DNA of 64,000 nt, from the NCBI GenBank assembly GCA_963720645.1, contig CAVRFX010000012.1, positions 1 through 64,000 of the forward strand. Reading direction: 5' to 3'. Source of the DNA: RYN-230 sp963720645 (GTDB lineage: Bacteria; Actinomycetota; Actinomycetes; Streptosporangiales; Streptosporangiaceae). Every line of letters begins with the position of its first letter. Position 1 is the first letter of the stretch. The translations under genes and the position numbers were made by a program. Under the pieces are notes generated by a model. It did not search any database. It saw only the letters and a list, made by a program, of their open reading frames with translations, and was not told the origin of the DNA. Below, in pieces: positions 44,295 to 53,803 of this stretch.

Positions 44295-44726
44295 TCAGCG
44301 GAGCCCGTGCCACTTCCCGTGCCTGCTCGCCTCGGCCGTGAGCCGGGCCAGATAAGCGTTGTAGGCGGCCAGTTCCTCGTCGTCCTCGTCGTCAGCGGCG
44401 CCCTCCCCGGGGCCGGTGACGGGGCCGTCCCCGGCCGCGGCGTCCCGTCCCGCGGGCAGCGCGACATTGTCCAGGCCCTCGGCGCGGGCCGGCGGGCGGA
44501 ACTCGTCCTTGATCGTCTTAGCCCAGAAGACGATCGCGAAGCCGGCGAAAATAGGCCACTCAAATGTATATGCCCAGCTCAGGCCGTTTCCGGCCTCGGC
44601 GCGGTGGAGCTGCCAGTCACCCAGGGCCAGCATGCCCAGGACAGTCACCACCATCAGCGCATGCCAGCCCAGCCATTTGGGCCGGAACAAGAACCGCCAG
44701 CTCGGGGCCGGGGTATCGCTGGACAT
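44295..44726 (-). CDS. Hypothetical actinobacterial membrane protein
   Basis: 143 aa, two predicted transmembrane helices (GWHALMVVTVLGMLALGDWQ and FEWPIFAGFAIVFWAKTIKD). The conserved-looking N-terminus is WRFLFRPKWLGWHA; an acidic C-terminal tail (ADDEDDEELAAYNAYLARLT) follows. Position directly upstream of DUF3817 on the same strand is a recurring actinobacterial arrangement as far as I recall. A TAGACT box 7 nt before the ATG at 44726 suggests a leaderless mRNA. Function unknown. Confidence 0.7.
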   Translation of the reverse strand: MSSDTPAPSWRFLFRPKWLGWHALMVVTVLGMLALGDWQLHRAEAGNGLSWAYTFEWPIFAGFAIVFWAKTIKDEFRPPARAEGLDNVALPAGRDAAAGDGPVTGPGEGAADDEDDEELAAYNAYLARLTAEASRHGKWHGLR

Positions 44727-44733
44727 GCGAAGA

Positions 44734-44739
44734 AGTCTA
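44734..44739 (-). promoter_or_regulatory. -10 box, leaderless start
   Basis: TAGACT on the minus strand, 7 nt before the ATG at 44726; no ribosome site. Confidence 0.45.
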
Positions 44740-44780
44740 GCCGCGCCCCCTGAGGACGGGCGCCAGCACGCTGGGGGTTG

Positions 44781-44803
44781 CGGGGGCCCGGGCCCCCGGG
44801 CTA
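44781..44803. repeat. 23-bp GC palindrome repeat, copy 1
   Basis: Contains GGGGGCCCGGGCCCCC, a perfect palindrome, followed by GGGCTA. The same 23 bases occur at 53781-53803. Here it lies between two divergent genes. Confidence 0.7.
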
Positions 44804-44854
44804 ACCCGACACGCTTGCCCGCGCGTCAATGCCAGGACATCCGGGCGGCTCAGT

Positions 44855-44860
44855 GATAAT
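44855..44860 (+). promoter_or_regulatory. -10 box, leaderless start
   Basis: GATAAT preceded by T (TGATAAT), 6 nt before the ATG at 44867, without a ribosome site. Confidence 0.5.
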
Positions 44861-44866
44861 CGGTCC

Positions 44867-45307
44867 ATGTCCTTGACGGATCTATTGCGGCCCGGGCGGA
44901 CCGGGCTCGCGGGACGGCTGCCCGCCCGGCTGGAAGATCTGCACGGGCCCGAGCGGGGTGTCATCGTCCTGCCACGCCACCTGGCCTGGCCCGGGATGCG
45001 GGAATTCGACGTGACCGATGACCGGCTCCGGCGCAGCCTGTACGGGATCGTGCTGACCCAGGGCCGCCGCAACGACCTGGCCCGCTTCGTCAACCCGCGG
45101 TTGCTGACGCAGGACTGGCCGCTGCTGCGCTCCTCGCTGGACCCGAAGCTGCGCCGCTGGTGCGAGCGGCGGCTGGCGCTGCGCGGGCAGGCGTCCCAGG
45201 CGAGCCCGCCCGGGCGGGACGCGGCCGCCTGGCCGGCCCCGGGCGGCCCGGCATCGCCAGAGCCGGCCGAGGGGGGCGCGGATACGGCCACGGGGTGGCC
45301 AGAATAG
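44867..45307 (+). CDS. Hypothetical protein
   Basis: 146 aa. Residues 1-100 look like a folded basic domain (LTDLLRPGRTGLAGRLPARL; RGVIVLPRHLAWPGMREFDV; RRSLYGIVLTQGRRNDLARF). The last ~40 residues are Ala/Pro/Gly-rich and probably disordered. No signal peptide or helix long enough for a membrane. The start at 44867 is supported by the -10 box 6 nt upstream. I do not recognise the family. Confidence 0.6.
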   Translation: MSLTDLLRPGRTGLAGRLPARLEDLHGPERGVIVLPRHLAWPGMREFDVTDDRLRRSLYGIVLTQGRRNDLARFVNPRLLTQDWPLLRSSLDPKLRRWCERRLALRGQASQASPPGRDAAAWPAPGGPASPEPAEGGADTATGWPE

Positions 45308-45436
45308 GAGCGCGGGACCGTTCCACCGCCGGGCGGCCGGCCCGCTCCGCAGCTGACGCCCGGCGACCGCCCGGAGGCCCCCGTGACCCCAGGCCCGGAC
45401 CTGGCCGCGCTGGCCTCGGGCTGAGAGGGGCAGGCC

Positions 45437-46962
45437 GTGCTCAACGAGGGCGTCGGGTCCTGGACCGCCCGCCGGGCCCGCAAGACCCCGGACGCCCGGG
45501 CGATCCTGCATGCGGGCCGCGCGCTCAGCTACGCCGAGCTGGACGAGCGGGTGGGCCGGCTGGCCCGGGCGCTGCGCGGGCTCGGCACGGAGCCCGGCGC
45601 GCGGGTGGCCTACCTGGGCCCCAACCATCCGGCCTTCCTGGAAACCATGTTCGCGGCCTGGTCCGCCGGGGCGGTGTTCGTGCCGCTGAACATGCGGCTG
45701 GCGGTCCCCGAGCTCGCCTACCAGCTCGCCGACTGCGGGGCGGGGCTGCTGGTGTACGCCCCGGAGCAGGCGGCCGTGGTGGCGGGCATCCGCGGCCCGG
45801 CCCGGCCCGGCCACCTCGTCGCGCTGGACGGGGCGGCGCCTGGCGAGCACGACTACGAGAGCCTGCTCGCCGGGCCGCCGCCGGAGCCGGCGGACATCCC
45901 GGTCAGCCTGGACGACCCCAGCCTGATCATGTACACCTCAGGCACCACGGGCCGGGCCAAGGGCGCGACCCTGACCCACGGCAACATCACCTGGAACGCG
46001 GTCAACGTGGTGGTGGACGCCGATTTCCGGGCCGACGAGGTGGCCCTCGCGGTCGCCCCGCTGTTCCACACCGCGGCGCTGAACATGCTCTGCCTGCCCG
46101 CCATGCTCAAAGGGGGCACGGTGCTGATCGAGCCGGCCTTCGACCCGGCCCGGGTGCTGGAGCTGATCGAACGGCACCGGGTGACCTCGATGTTCGGTGT
46201 CCCGGCCATCTACGATGCGATGGCCGCCGCCCCCGGCTGGGCCAGCGCGGACACATCCAGCCTGCGCATGCTGCTGTGCGGCGGCGCCCCGGTGCCGGAC
46301 GCCACCATCCGCCGCTACACCGGCCGGGGGCTGACCTTCATCCAGGGGTACGGGATGACCGAGACGTCCCCGGGGGCGCTGCTGCTGGACGCCGGGCACG
46401 CGCTGGCCAAGGCGGGCTCGGCCGGGGTGCCGCACTTCTTCACCGACGTCCGGGTGGTCGGCCCGGACGGGACCGGGGCCCGGGCCGGGGAACGCGGCGA
46501 GATCATCGTGGCCGGCCCGAACGTCATGCGGGGATACTGGGGCCAGCCGGAGGCCACCGCCGCGGTGCTCGCGGGCGGCTGGCTGCGTTCCGGCGACGTG
46601 GGGGTCACGGACGGGGACGGTTACGTGTCCGTGGTGGACCGCCTCAAAGACGTGATCATTTCCGGCGGGGAGAACATCTACCCGGCCGAGGTGGAGAACG
46701 CCCTGCTCAGCCACCCCGCGGTGGCGGACTGCGGGGTGATCGGGATCCCGGACCCCCGGTGGGGGGAGGTCGGCCGTGCCGTGGTCGTCCCCGCCCGGGC
46801 GCGAGCGCGTCGGAAGCCGACATCCTGGGTTTTCTCGACGGCCGCCTGGCCCGGTACAAGATTCCCAAGTCGGTGCAGTTCACCAGCGGCTTGCCGCGCA
46901 CCGCCACAGGGAAGATCCTGAAGAAGCAGCTCCGCGAGACCCATGGAGGAACCATCGCATGA
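45437..46962 (+). CDS. Acyl-CoA synthetase, AMP-forming (long/medium-chain FACL-like; one frameshift)
   Basis: ANL-superfamily ligase. ATP loop SLIMYTSGTTGRAKGATLTH, A5 motif FIQGYGMTETSPGALLLD, A8 hinge VVDRLKDVIISGGENIYPAE, and A10 catalytic Lys in LPRTATGKILKKQLRE. About 508 aa when restored. One base is lost near 46800 (VVVPARA then SEADILGFLDG). The GTG at 45437 follows GAGAGGGGCAGG. The stop overlaps the MaoC-type gene by 4 bp, so the two probably serve the same acyl-CoA route. Confidence 0.88.
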
Positions 46963-47420
46963 GCACCGTCGTGAACGGCCTGGACGAGATCACCGCGCTG
47001 GCCGGCGCCGACCTGGGACGTACCGGCTGGATGGAGGTGACCCAGGAGCGGGTGAACACCTTCGCCGACGCGACCGGTGACCACCAGTGGATCCACGTGG
47101 ACCCGGCCCGCGCGGCCGCCGGGCCCTTCGGCCGCACCATCGCGCACGGCTATCTCACGCTGTCCATGGTCATCCCGCTGTTCGCCGAGCTCCTCGAGGT
47201 CACCGGCATCAGCATGGGCATCAACTACGGGCTGAACAAGGTCCGTTTCCCGGCGCCGGTGCCGGTCGGCTCCAAGATCAGGCTGGCCGCGGCCGTGGCC
47301 GCGGTGGAGCCGGTCGGCGACGGCCGGGCCGTGCAGCTGACGACCGACCTCACCGTCGAGGTGGACGGCAGCGCCAAGCCGGCCTGCGTGGCCCAGGCCA
47401 TCTACCGCTACCACGCCTGA
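46959..47420 (+). CDS. MaoC family dehydratase
   Basis: Hotdog-fold (R)-enoyl-CoA hydratase type protein. The hydratase-2 motif is visible: VNTFADATGDHQWIHVDPAR, with the catalytic Asp/His, then FGRTIAHGYLTLSMVIPLFA. 153 aa, intact. The ATG at 46959 overlaps the acyl-CoA synthetase stop. It probably hydrates the enoyl-CoA form of the acid activated by that ligase. Confidence 0.92.
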   Translation: MSTVVNGLDEITALAGADLGRTGWMEVTQERVNTFADATGDHQWIHVDPARAAAGPFGRTIAHGYLTLSMVIPLFAELLEVTGISMGINYGLNKVRFPAPVPVGSKIRLAAAVAAVEPVGDGRAVQLTTDLTVEVDGSAKPACVAQAIYRYHA

Positions 47421-47443
47421 GCCAGGGGCGGGGACGGCGCCCG

Positions 47444-48021
47444 CTACGGCCCGGGGCTGGCCCCGGCCGGGCCGCGCGGATCCATCGCCGCCCAGCCGGC
47501 GTCCCAGGCGGCCAGGCGGCGCGCATCGAGCAGGCGGCGGCTGACCAGGCCCGCGCAGAACAGGAGCATCCCCCAGCAGGGCACGGCCAGGCCCGCCGTG
47601 ACCCAGGCCTGCAGCTCCGCCTGGACCGGCGAGGCAGGCGTGCGGGCCAGCTGCCCGGTGCGCCCGGTCCAGACGGTCACCGTGGCCCCGGACCGGCTGC
47701 CGGAACGGACCGGGATCCGGCCGGTGCGCCCCGTCCCGCCGGGTGCCTGCCACCGGGCGGGCACGGTCACGTCGTAGCTGTAGGACTGGGGCGCTGCGGC
47801 GAGCAGCCGGGCCGGACCGGGTGCCAGCCCTGCTCCGCGTCCGTGGTGGTGAACACGCTGCCGAGGGCCAGCTGCCAGACCGCCACCGCGATCAGCGGGG
47901 CGCCGATCAGGAAGGCCGCGGCCAGCCCGGCGATGATCCCCGCCTCCGCCCGGTCGGAGGAACGCCGGAGCGGGTTGCGGTCAGGCCACAGCCCGCGCAC
48001 GACCCCCGCGACTCGCGTCAT
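47444..48021 (-). CDS. Rv1733c family membrane protein (frameshift)
   Basis: Actinobacterial membrane protein with two transmembrane helices flanking an extracytoplasmic loop. N-terminus VRGLWPDRNPLRRSSDRAEA followed by helix 1 (GLAAAFLIGAPLIAVAVWQL), the TWHPV-like block QGWHPV, DVTVPARWQAPGGTGRTGRI, and helix 2 (WVTAGLAVPCWGMLLFCAGL) with RRLLDARRLAAWDAGWAA. The frame breaks near 47810. About 192 aa. Start ATG 48021. Function unknown; Rv1733c itself is a dormancy-regulon antigen in M. tuberculosis. Confidence 0.82.
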
Positions 48022-48332
48022 CCTCCGACGCTGGCCACGACCGGGCCGGCCCGCATCCCCTATCCGGGGTGATTCCGCCGGAAACCCACCGCCGGGCTGC
48101 CCCGTCCGGTCGCCGGGCTGCCCCGTCCGGTCCCGGGGCCCGCCGATGAACTGGGGCCGGCCGGGCGGCTGCGGCAGCGTCACGGGCCACGGTGACCCGG
48201 ACACCGGCCAGGCCGGGATGGCTGACTGGCGGGACAGTTTCACCGGTTCGTGGGACGGTGTTCACGACCGGGTGGCTTGCTCACGTTTGCCTGTTATCCG
48301 CCATCCGGGCCGTCCGGCGGAACGAGGGGGCC

Positions 48333-49949
48333 ATGAGGTCGATGAGGCAGATCCGGGCACGCTGGAGTGCGGCCGCGGGCAGCGTGGGGGTGGCGCTCCT
48401 GCTGGCCGCCACGCAGGGCACCGCCGCGGCCGGGGCCACCACGTCCGCCGCCGTGCGCGGCCTGTCCGGGGGGAGCGGGCCCGCCTGGAGCGGGAACCTG
48501 ATCGCCGACGGGAACGCCGCCGCGGGCTACTGCACCCGCGACTGGAACGCGGCCACGACGATCCCGGGCTGGAGCATCCGCACCGGGAGCCCCAACGTCA
48601 TGTGCTACGCCGCCGCCCGGGTCCGCCATCCGGCGGGATCCGCGGGGCAGGGCTTCTTCAGCTCCGGCCCCTACGGGGATTCGGCGATGACCCAGACGGC
48701 CCGGCTCGCGCCCGGCGCCGCGGCGGGCCGGCCGCTGTCCTACCGGCTGTCCGGCTGGCTGGGCGGGTGGAAGACCGAGCCGGGGTACGTGACGGTGTCG
48801 CTCACCTTCCTGCGGCGGCCGGGCCGCCCGGCCGGTGCCGCGGTGACGCTGCGCACGGTGAGCCGGGCTGACCGGGGCGGCCGCACCCGGCTCCTGCGGC
48901 GGGTGCGGAACGGGACGGTGCCGCCGGGCACGGCCTCGATCCGGGTCGGGGTGCGCTTTTCCGCCAGTTCCACCCCGCCCGGCGGGGAGCCCGAGCCGTC
49001 CGGCCCCGGCGGCGGCCTGCTCGACAACCTCTCGCTGCGGGTGTCCGCCCCGCTGCCGGCGGCCCGGCTGGTGCCGCCACGGTCCGCCGTGCCGCATTTC
49101 GACCACGTGTTCGTGATCATGATGGAGAACACCAACGGCAGCGCGGTGCTGTCGCGCCGCAGCCACATGCCGTTCTTCCACAGCCTGATGGCCCGCGGGA
49201 CCACGCTGGCGAACTACCACGCGCTGTACCACCCCAGCGACGAGAACTACCTGGCCATCGCGGGCGGTGATACCTACGCCCGGGGCGCCATCTACTGGCC
49301 GGACATCAACGACCCGCGCCGCAACCTCGGCGACGAGCTCGACGCCCGGTCGATGAGCTGGAAGGCCTACGAGCAGGGCATGGGCTACCGGTGCAACGAC
49401 CGCGCGTCTACCGAGTTCAAGTACGACAAGTACTACTACCCGGACGACGCGCCGTTCATCAACTACACCGACGTCAGCGGCGACCGGGCCCGCTGCCGCG
49501 CCCACCTGGCCGACACGAGGCAGCTGGGCCGGGACCTGGAGAGCGCCGCGACCACGCCGGATTTCTCCTGGATCGCCGCCGACGACTACTACGACGGTGA
49601 GTCGGCCGGCAACGGCGACCGGCACAGCCGGGAGGTCCAGGACGGCTGGCTGAAGCGGACCCTCACCCCGGTCCTGGGCTCGCCCGCCTGGCGGACGCAG
49701 AAGTCCCTGCTGATCATCACGTGGGACGAGGCGGGCGTGACGAAGCGCACCGCGGAGCCGGGCAACCGGGTCGCGACCGTGGTGGTGGGATCGCAGGGCT
49801 CGGTGCGGGCCGGCTACGTCAGCCCGGCCCGCTACGACCATTACTCGGCCGCCCGCACCATCGAGGCGGCCCTGGGCGTCGCGCCGTTCACCGCGAACGA
49901 CGCGTACGCCACCCCGTTCAACGACGCGTTCACCCGGCGGGGCTGGTGA
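48333..49949 (+). CDS. Secreted phosphoesterase family protein (acid phosphatase/phospholipase C-like)
   Basis: Exported hydrolase of the alkaline-phosphatase-superfamily phosphoesterase group (PF04185-type). The signal peptide is MRSMRQIRARWSAAAGSVGV plus ALLLAATQGTAAAG. An extra N-terminal beta-rich domain (residues ~50-235) precedes the catalytic part. The catalytic part starts at FDHVFVIMMENTNGSAVLSR and continues with NYHALYHPSDENYLAIAGGD and SLLIITWDEAG. 538 aa, intact. The ATG at 48333 follows AACGAGGGGG. Two domains and secretion point to an extracellular phosphate-scavenging role, which is inferred. Confidence 0.85.
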   Translation: MRSMRQIRARWSAAAGSVGVALLLAATQGTAAAGATTSAAVRGLSGGSGPAWSGNLIADGNAAAGYCTRDWNAATTIPGWSIRTGSPNVMCYAAARVRHPAGSAGQGFFSSGPYGDSAMTQTARLAPGAAAGRPLSYRLSGWLGGWKTEPGYVTVSLTFLRRPGRPAGAAVTLRTVSRADRGGRTRLLRRVRNGTVPPGTASIRVGVRFSASSTPPGGEPEPSGPGGGLLDNLSLRVSAPLPAARLVPPRSAVPHFDHVFVIMMENTNGSAVLSRRSHMPFFHSLMARGTTLANYHALYHPSDENYLAIAGGDTYARGAIYWPDINDPRRNLGDELDARSMSWKAYEQGMGYRCNDRASTEFKYDKYYYPDDAPFINYTDVSGDRARCRAHLADTRQLGRDLESAATTPDFSWIAADDYYDGESAGNGDRHSREVQDGWLKRTLTPVLGSPAWRTQKSLLIITWDEAGVTKRTAEPGNRVATVVVGSQGSVRAGYVSPARYDHYSAARTIEAALGVAPFTANDAYATPFNDAFTRRGW

Positions 49950-50018
49950 GCTGCGGGCCGGTGCCCCCGTGAGCGCCTCCGGCGCTACCCCAGCCCCGGC
50001 CGGCTGACCCGGACCCTC

Positions 50019-50024
50019 TACAGT
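50019..50024 (+). promoter_or_regulatory. -10 box, leaderless start
   Basis: TACAGT, 6 nt before the ATG at 50031; no ribosome site. Confidence 0.45.
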
Positions 50025-50030
50025 CAGGCC

Positions 50031-50870
50031 ATGCGATTCGCCACGATCCGGACCACCGAGGGGACCACGGCCGCGCGGCTGGACGGGGACATGCTGGTGC
50101 CGCTGGACGCGGCCGACGTCGGCGCGCTGCTGGCCGGCCCTGCGCTGGGCGGTGGCCGGGCGCCGGCGGAGCGGGCCGGGGCGGACCCGGTGCCGGCCAG
50201 CGAGGCGAGCTTCGCGCCGCTCGTGCCGCGGGCGGCCAAAGTGCTGTGCGTGGGACTGAACTACCGGGCCCACATCCTGGAGACCGGGCGGGACCTGCCG
50301 CAGTACCCGACCCTGTTCGCCAAGTTCGCCCGCACCCTGCTGGGCGCTCACGATGACCTGGTGCTGCCCGAGGTCAGCGACCGGGTCGACTGGGAGGTCG
50401 AACTGGGCGTGGTCATCGGCCAGCCGATCTACCGGGCCAGCCAGGACGAGGCGGCGGCGGCCATCGCCGGGTACACCGTCACCAACGACGTGAGCATGCG
50501 CGACTGGCAGAGCCGTACCCTGCAGTGGCTGCAGGGCAAGATGTTCGAGCGGAGCACCCCGGCCGGCCCGTACCTGGTCACCGGGGACGAGATCGGCGAC
50601 GCCGCCGACCTGGAGGTGCGCTGCGAGGTGGACGGGGCCGTGATGCAGCAGTCCCGCACCTCCGACCTGCTGTTCGGCCCGGCCGAGATCGCCGCCTACG
50701 CCAGCCAGGCCATCACGCTGGAGCCGGGGGACCTGCTGCTCACCGGCACGCCGGGCGGGGTGGGGAACGCCCGCAAGCCGCCGGTCTACCTCCAGGCCGG
50801 CCAGACGCTCCGCACCGTGATCGAGGGCATCGGCGAGTGCGTCAACCGGTGCGTGCCGGACAAGGCCTGA
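50031..50870 (+). CDS. Fumarylacetoacetate hydrolase family protein
   Basis: FAH-fold, metal-dependent hydrolase, isomerase or decarboxylase of 2-oxo acids. Conserved blocks: KVLCVGLNYRAHILETGRD, PTLFAKFARTLLGAHDDLVL, the metal ligands in VDWEVELGVVIGQ (E-x-E), NDVSMRDWQSRTLQWLQGK, and the closing LLTGTPGGVGNARKPPVYLQ. 279 aa, intact. Close in pattern to ureidoglycolate-lyase/5-oxopent-3-ene-tricarboxylate decarboxylase-type proteins. The substrate is unknown. Confidence 0.9.
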   Translation: MRFATIRTTEGTTAARLDGDMLVPLDAADVGALLAGPALGGGRAPAERAGADPVPASEASFAPLVPRAAKVLCVGLNYRAHILETGRDLPQYPTLFAKFARTLLGAHDDLVLPEVSDRVDWEVELGVVIGQPIYRASQDEAAAAIAGYTVTNDVSMRDWQSRTLQWLQGKMFERSTPAGPYLVTGDEIGDAADLEVRCEVDGAVMQQSRTSDLLFGPAEIAAYASQAITLEPGDLLLTGTPGGVGNARKPPVYLQAGQTLRTVIEGIGECVNRCVPDKA

Positions 50871-50939
50871 CCGGCACGCCGGGCCGGCCTCGGCCGGGCA
50901 GCATTTCCCGCAGCCGCCCCGATGTGTCAGGGTTACTGC

Positions 50940-51605
<666 letters not shown>

Positions 51606-51696
51606 GCCCCGCACCTACCCGGACCCGCACCCGCTGGCCCCGGTGCCGGGCGCCCGCCGCCTGCGCATCCCCGGCTGCGGCAGCTGCGGAGGCGCC

Positions 51697-52788
51697 GTGC
51701 GGGTCGTGATCGCCCCCGACTCGTTCAAGGGCAGCATCGGCGCGGCCGCGGCGGCTGCCGCGCTGGCGGGCGGCTGGCACACGGCCCGGCCCGGCGACGA
51801 GGTGATCTGCGTGCCGCTGGCCGACGGTGGCGAGGGCACCCTGGACGTGCTCGCCGCCGCGGTGAGCGGCGCCCGCTGGCGCACCGCCCAGGTCACCGGC
51901 CCGGCGGGACGGCCGGTGGAGTGCGCCTGGCTGGAACTGCCCGGCGGCGTCGCGGCCGTGGAACTGGCCCGGGCCAGCGGGCTGCCGCTGCTGGACCGGC
52001 CCGACCCGCTCGGCGCGCAGACGACCGGGCTCGGCGAGATCATCGGCCGCGCGCTCGACGCCGGCGCCACGCAGGTGATGATCGCGCTCGGCGGCTCGGC
52101 GTCCACCGACGGCGGGACGGGCGCGCTGGCCGCGCTCGGTGCCCGCTTCCTCGACGAGGCCGGCCGGGCCCTGCCGCCCGGCGGCGGGGCCCTGGCCGGC
52201 CTGGCCGCGGTGGACCTGGCCGGGTTGCGCCCGCCCCCCGCCGCCGGGGTCAGCTGCCTGTCGGACGTCCGCGCCCCGCTGCTCGGCCCGGCCGGGGCGG
52301 CCGCCGTGTTCGGCCCGCAGAAGGGCGCCAGCCCGGCCCAGGTGACCCTGCTGGAGGACGGCCTGGCCCGGCTGGCCGGGTGCCTGGGCGGGGATCCGGC
52401 GGCGCCCGGGGCCGGGGCGGCCGGCGGCACCGGGTACGGCTTCGCCGTCGCCTGGGGGGCGCAGATCGGCCCGGGCGCGGTGCAGCTGGCCCGGCTGGCC
52501 GGCCTGGACCGGGCGCTGTCCGGGGCGGGACTGGTGATCACCGGGGAAGGCCGGTACGACGAGACCTCAGGCACCGGGAAGGTCGCCGGGACCGTGTTCG
52601 CCGCCGCCGCGGCCGCCGGGGTGCCCGCCGCGCTGGTCGCCGGCCAGGTCGCGGCCGGCCCGCCGCCCGCCGTGGCCTGGGCCGTGAGCCTGGCCGACCT
52701 GGCCGGCGGCGCCGGGCCGGCGCTGGCCGACCCCGGCCGCTGGCTCCGGCAGGCCGGACAGGAACTGGCCGCGCGGGTCACCCGCTGA
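51697..52788 (+). CDS. Glycerate kinase (GarK/GlxK family)
   Basis: ATP-dependent glycerate 2- or 3-kinase of type PF02595. Start VRVVIAPDSFKGSIGAAAAA, then VPLADGGEGTLDVLAAAVSG, LGGSASTDGGTGALAALGAR, and LVITGEGRYDETSGTGKVAG, all signature blocks. 363 aa, intact. The GTG at 51697 has GCGGAGG upstream and gives the family N-terminus directly. It lies between adenylate kinase and PRPP synthase on the same strand. Confidence 0.92.
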   Translation: MRVVIAPDSFKGSIGAAAAAAALAGGWHTARPGDEVICVPLADGGEGTLDVLAAAVSGARWRTAQVTGPAGRPVECAWLELPGGVAAVELARASGLPLLDRPDPLGAQTTGLGEIIGRALDAGATQVMIALGGSASTDGGTGALAALGARFLDEAGRALPPGGGALAGLAAVDLAGLRPPPAAGVSCLSDVRAPLLGPAGAAAVFGPQKGASPAQVTLLEDGLARLAGCLGGDPAAPGAGAAGGTGYGFAVAWGAQIGPGAVQLARLAGLDRALSGAGLVITGEGRYDETSGTGKVAGTVFAAAAAAGVPAALVAGQVAAGPPPAVAWAVSLADLAGGAGPALADPGRWLRQAGQELAARVTR

Positions 52789-52821
52789 CGGGTCGGCCGC
52801 CGGGCCCGGCCAGCCGCCAAC

Positions 52822-52827
52822 TACCCT
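52822..52827 (+). promoter_or_regulatory. -10 box, leaderless start
   Basis: TACCCT, 7 nt before the GTG at 52835; no ribosome site. Confidence 0.4.
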
Positions 52828-52834
52828 GGTCCGC

Positions 52835-53779
52835 GTGCGGGACATCGTGGTGTTCAGCGGCAGCGCCCACCCCGAGCTGGCGGCCGAGATCTGCGCGGAC
52901 CTGGGCGAGCAACTCCGCCCGGTGCGGCTGCGCCGCTTCGCCAATGACTGCATGGAGGTGCAGCTCCAGTCCAACTGCCGGGAACGTGACGTGTTCCTCA
53001 TCCAGCCGCTGTGCCCCCCGGTCCAGGAGAACCTGGTCGAGTTGCTGCTCATGCTGGACGCCGCCCGGGGCGCCTCGGCGGCCCGCGTGACCGCCGTCAT
53101 CCCGCACTACGCGTACGCCCGGTCGGACAAGAAGGACATGCCGCGGGTGTCGATCGGCGGGCGCATGGTCGCGGACCTGCTCGTCACCGCGGGCGCGAAC
53201 CGGGTGCTGACGATGACCCTGCACTCCCCGCAGGTCCACGGGTTCTTCTCGGTCCCGGTCGATCACCTGCACGCGCTGCGCGAGCTGGCCGGCCACTTCC
53301 GCGGCCAGGACCTGTCCGACACCGTGGTGGTCTCACCCGACCTGGGCAACGCGAAGCAGGCCGCGGCCTTCGCCCGCCGCCTCGGCCTGCCCGTCGCGGC
53401 CGGGGCGAAGCAGCGGTTCAGCGACGAGGAGGTGACGATCACGTCCATCATCGGGGACGTCACCGGCCGGGACGTCATCGTGCTGGACGATGAGATCGCG
53501 CGCGGCACCACGGTCCTCGAGCTGCTGGACCGGCTCCGCGAGCGCGACGTCCGGTCGGTCCGGGTCGCCTGCACGCACGGGCTGTTCGCCGGCGACGCGC
53601 TGAAGCGGATCGAGTCGGCGCCCGAGGTGACCGAGGTGGTGTGCACCAACACGGTGCCGATCCCGGACCACATGCTCGGCGGCAAGCTTCAGGTCATCTC
53701 GCTCGCCTCCGCCCTGGCCGACGCCATCCGCCGGATCCACGAAGGCGAGTCGGTCAGCGTCCTGTTCGGCCCGCACTGA
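52835..53779 (+). CDS. prs: Ribose-phosphate pyrophosphokinase (PRPP synthase)
   Basis: Transfers pyrophosphate from ATP to ribose 5-phosphate. It has the duplicated PRT-like fold, the N-terminal LRRFANDCMEVQLQSNCRER, then VFLIQPLCPPVQENLVELLL, and the catalytic-loop region IPHYAYARSDKKDMPRVSIG. The PRPP loop is VIVLDDEIARGTTVLELLDR. 314 aa, intact. The loop reads ARSDKKD and DDEIARGTT in place of the usual ARQDRK and DDMIDTGGT, so this looks like a divergent, possibly secondary PRPP synthase. The GTG at 52835 has a -10 box 7 nt upstream. Confidence 0.88.
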   Translation: MRDIVVFSGSAHPELAAEICADLGEQLRPVRLRRFANDCMEVQLQSNCRERDVFLIQPLCPPVQENLVELLLMLDAARGASAARVTAVIPHYAYARSDKKDMPRVSIGGRMVADLLVTAGANRVLTMTLHSPQVHGFFSVPVDHLHALRELAGHFRGQDLSDTVVVSPDLGNAKQAAAFARRLGLPVAAGAKQRFSDEEVTITSIIGDVTGRDVIVLDDEIARGTTVLELLDRLRERDVRSVRVACTHGLFAGDALKRIESAPEVTEVVCTNTVPIPDHMLGGKLQVISLASALADAIRRIHEGESVSVLFGPH

Positions 53780-53780
53780 C

Positions 53781-53803
53781 CGGGGGCCCGGGCCCCCGGG
53801 CTA
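53781..53803. repeat. 23-bp GC palindrome repeat, copy 2
   Basis: Identical to 44781-44803. It lies between the converging prs and molybdenum-hydroxylase genes and includes the stop codon of the latter, so it could form a shared terminator stem, though without T-runs. Confidence 0.7.
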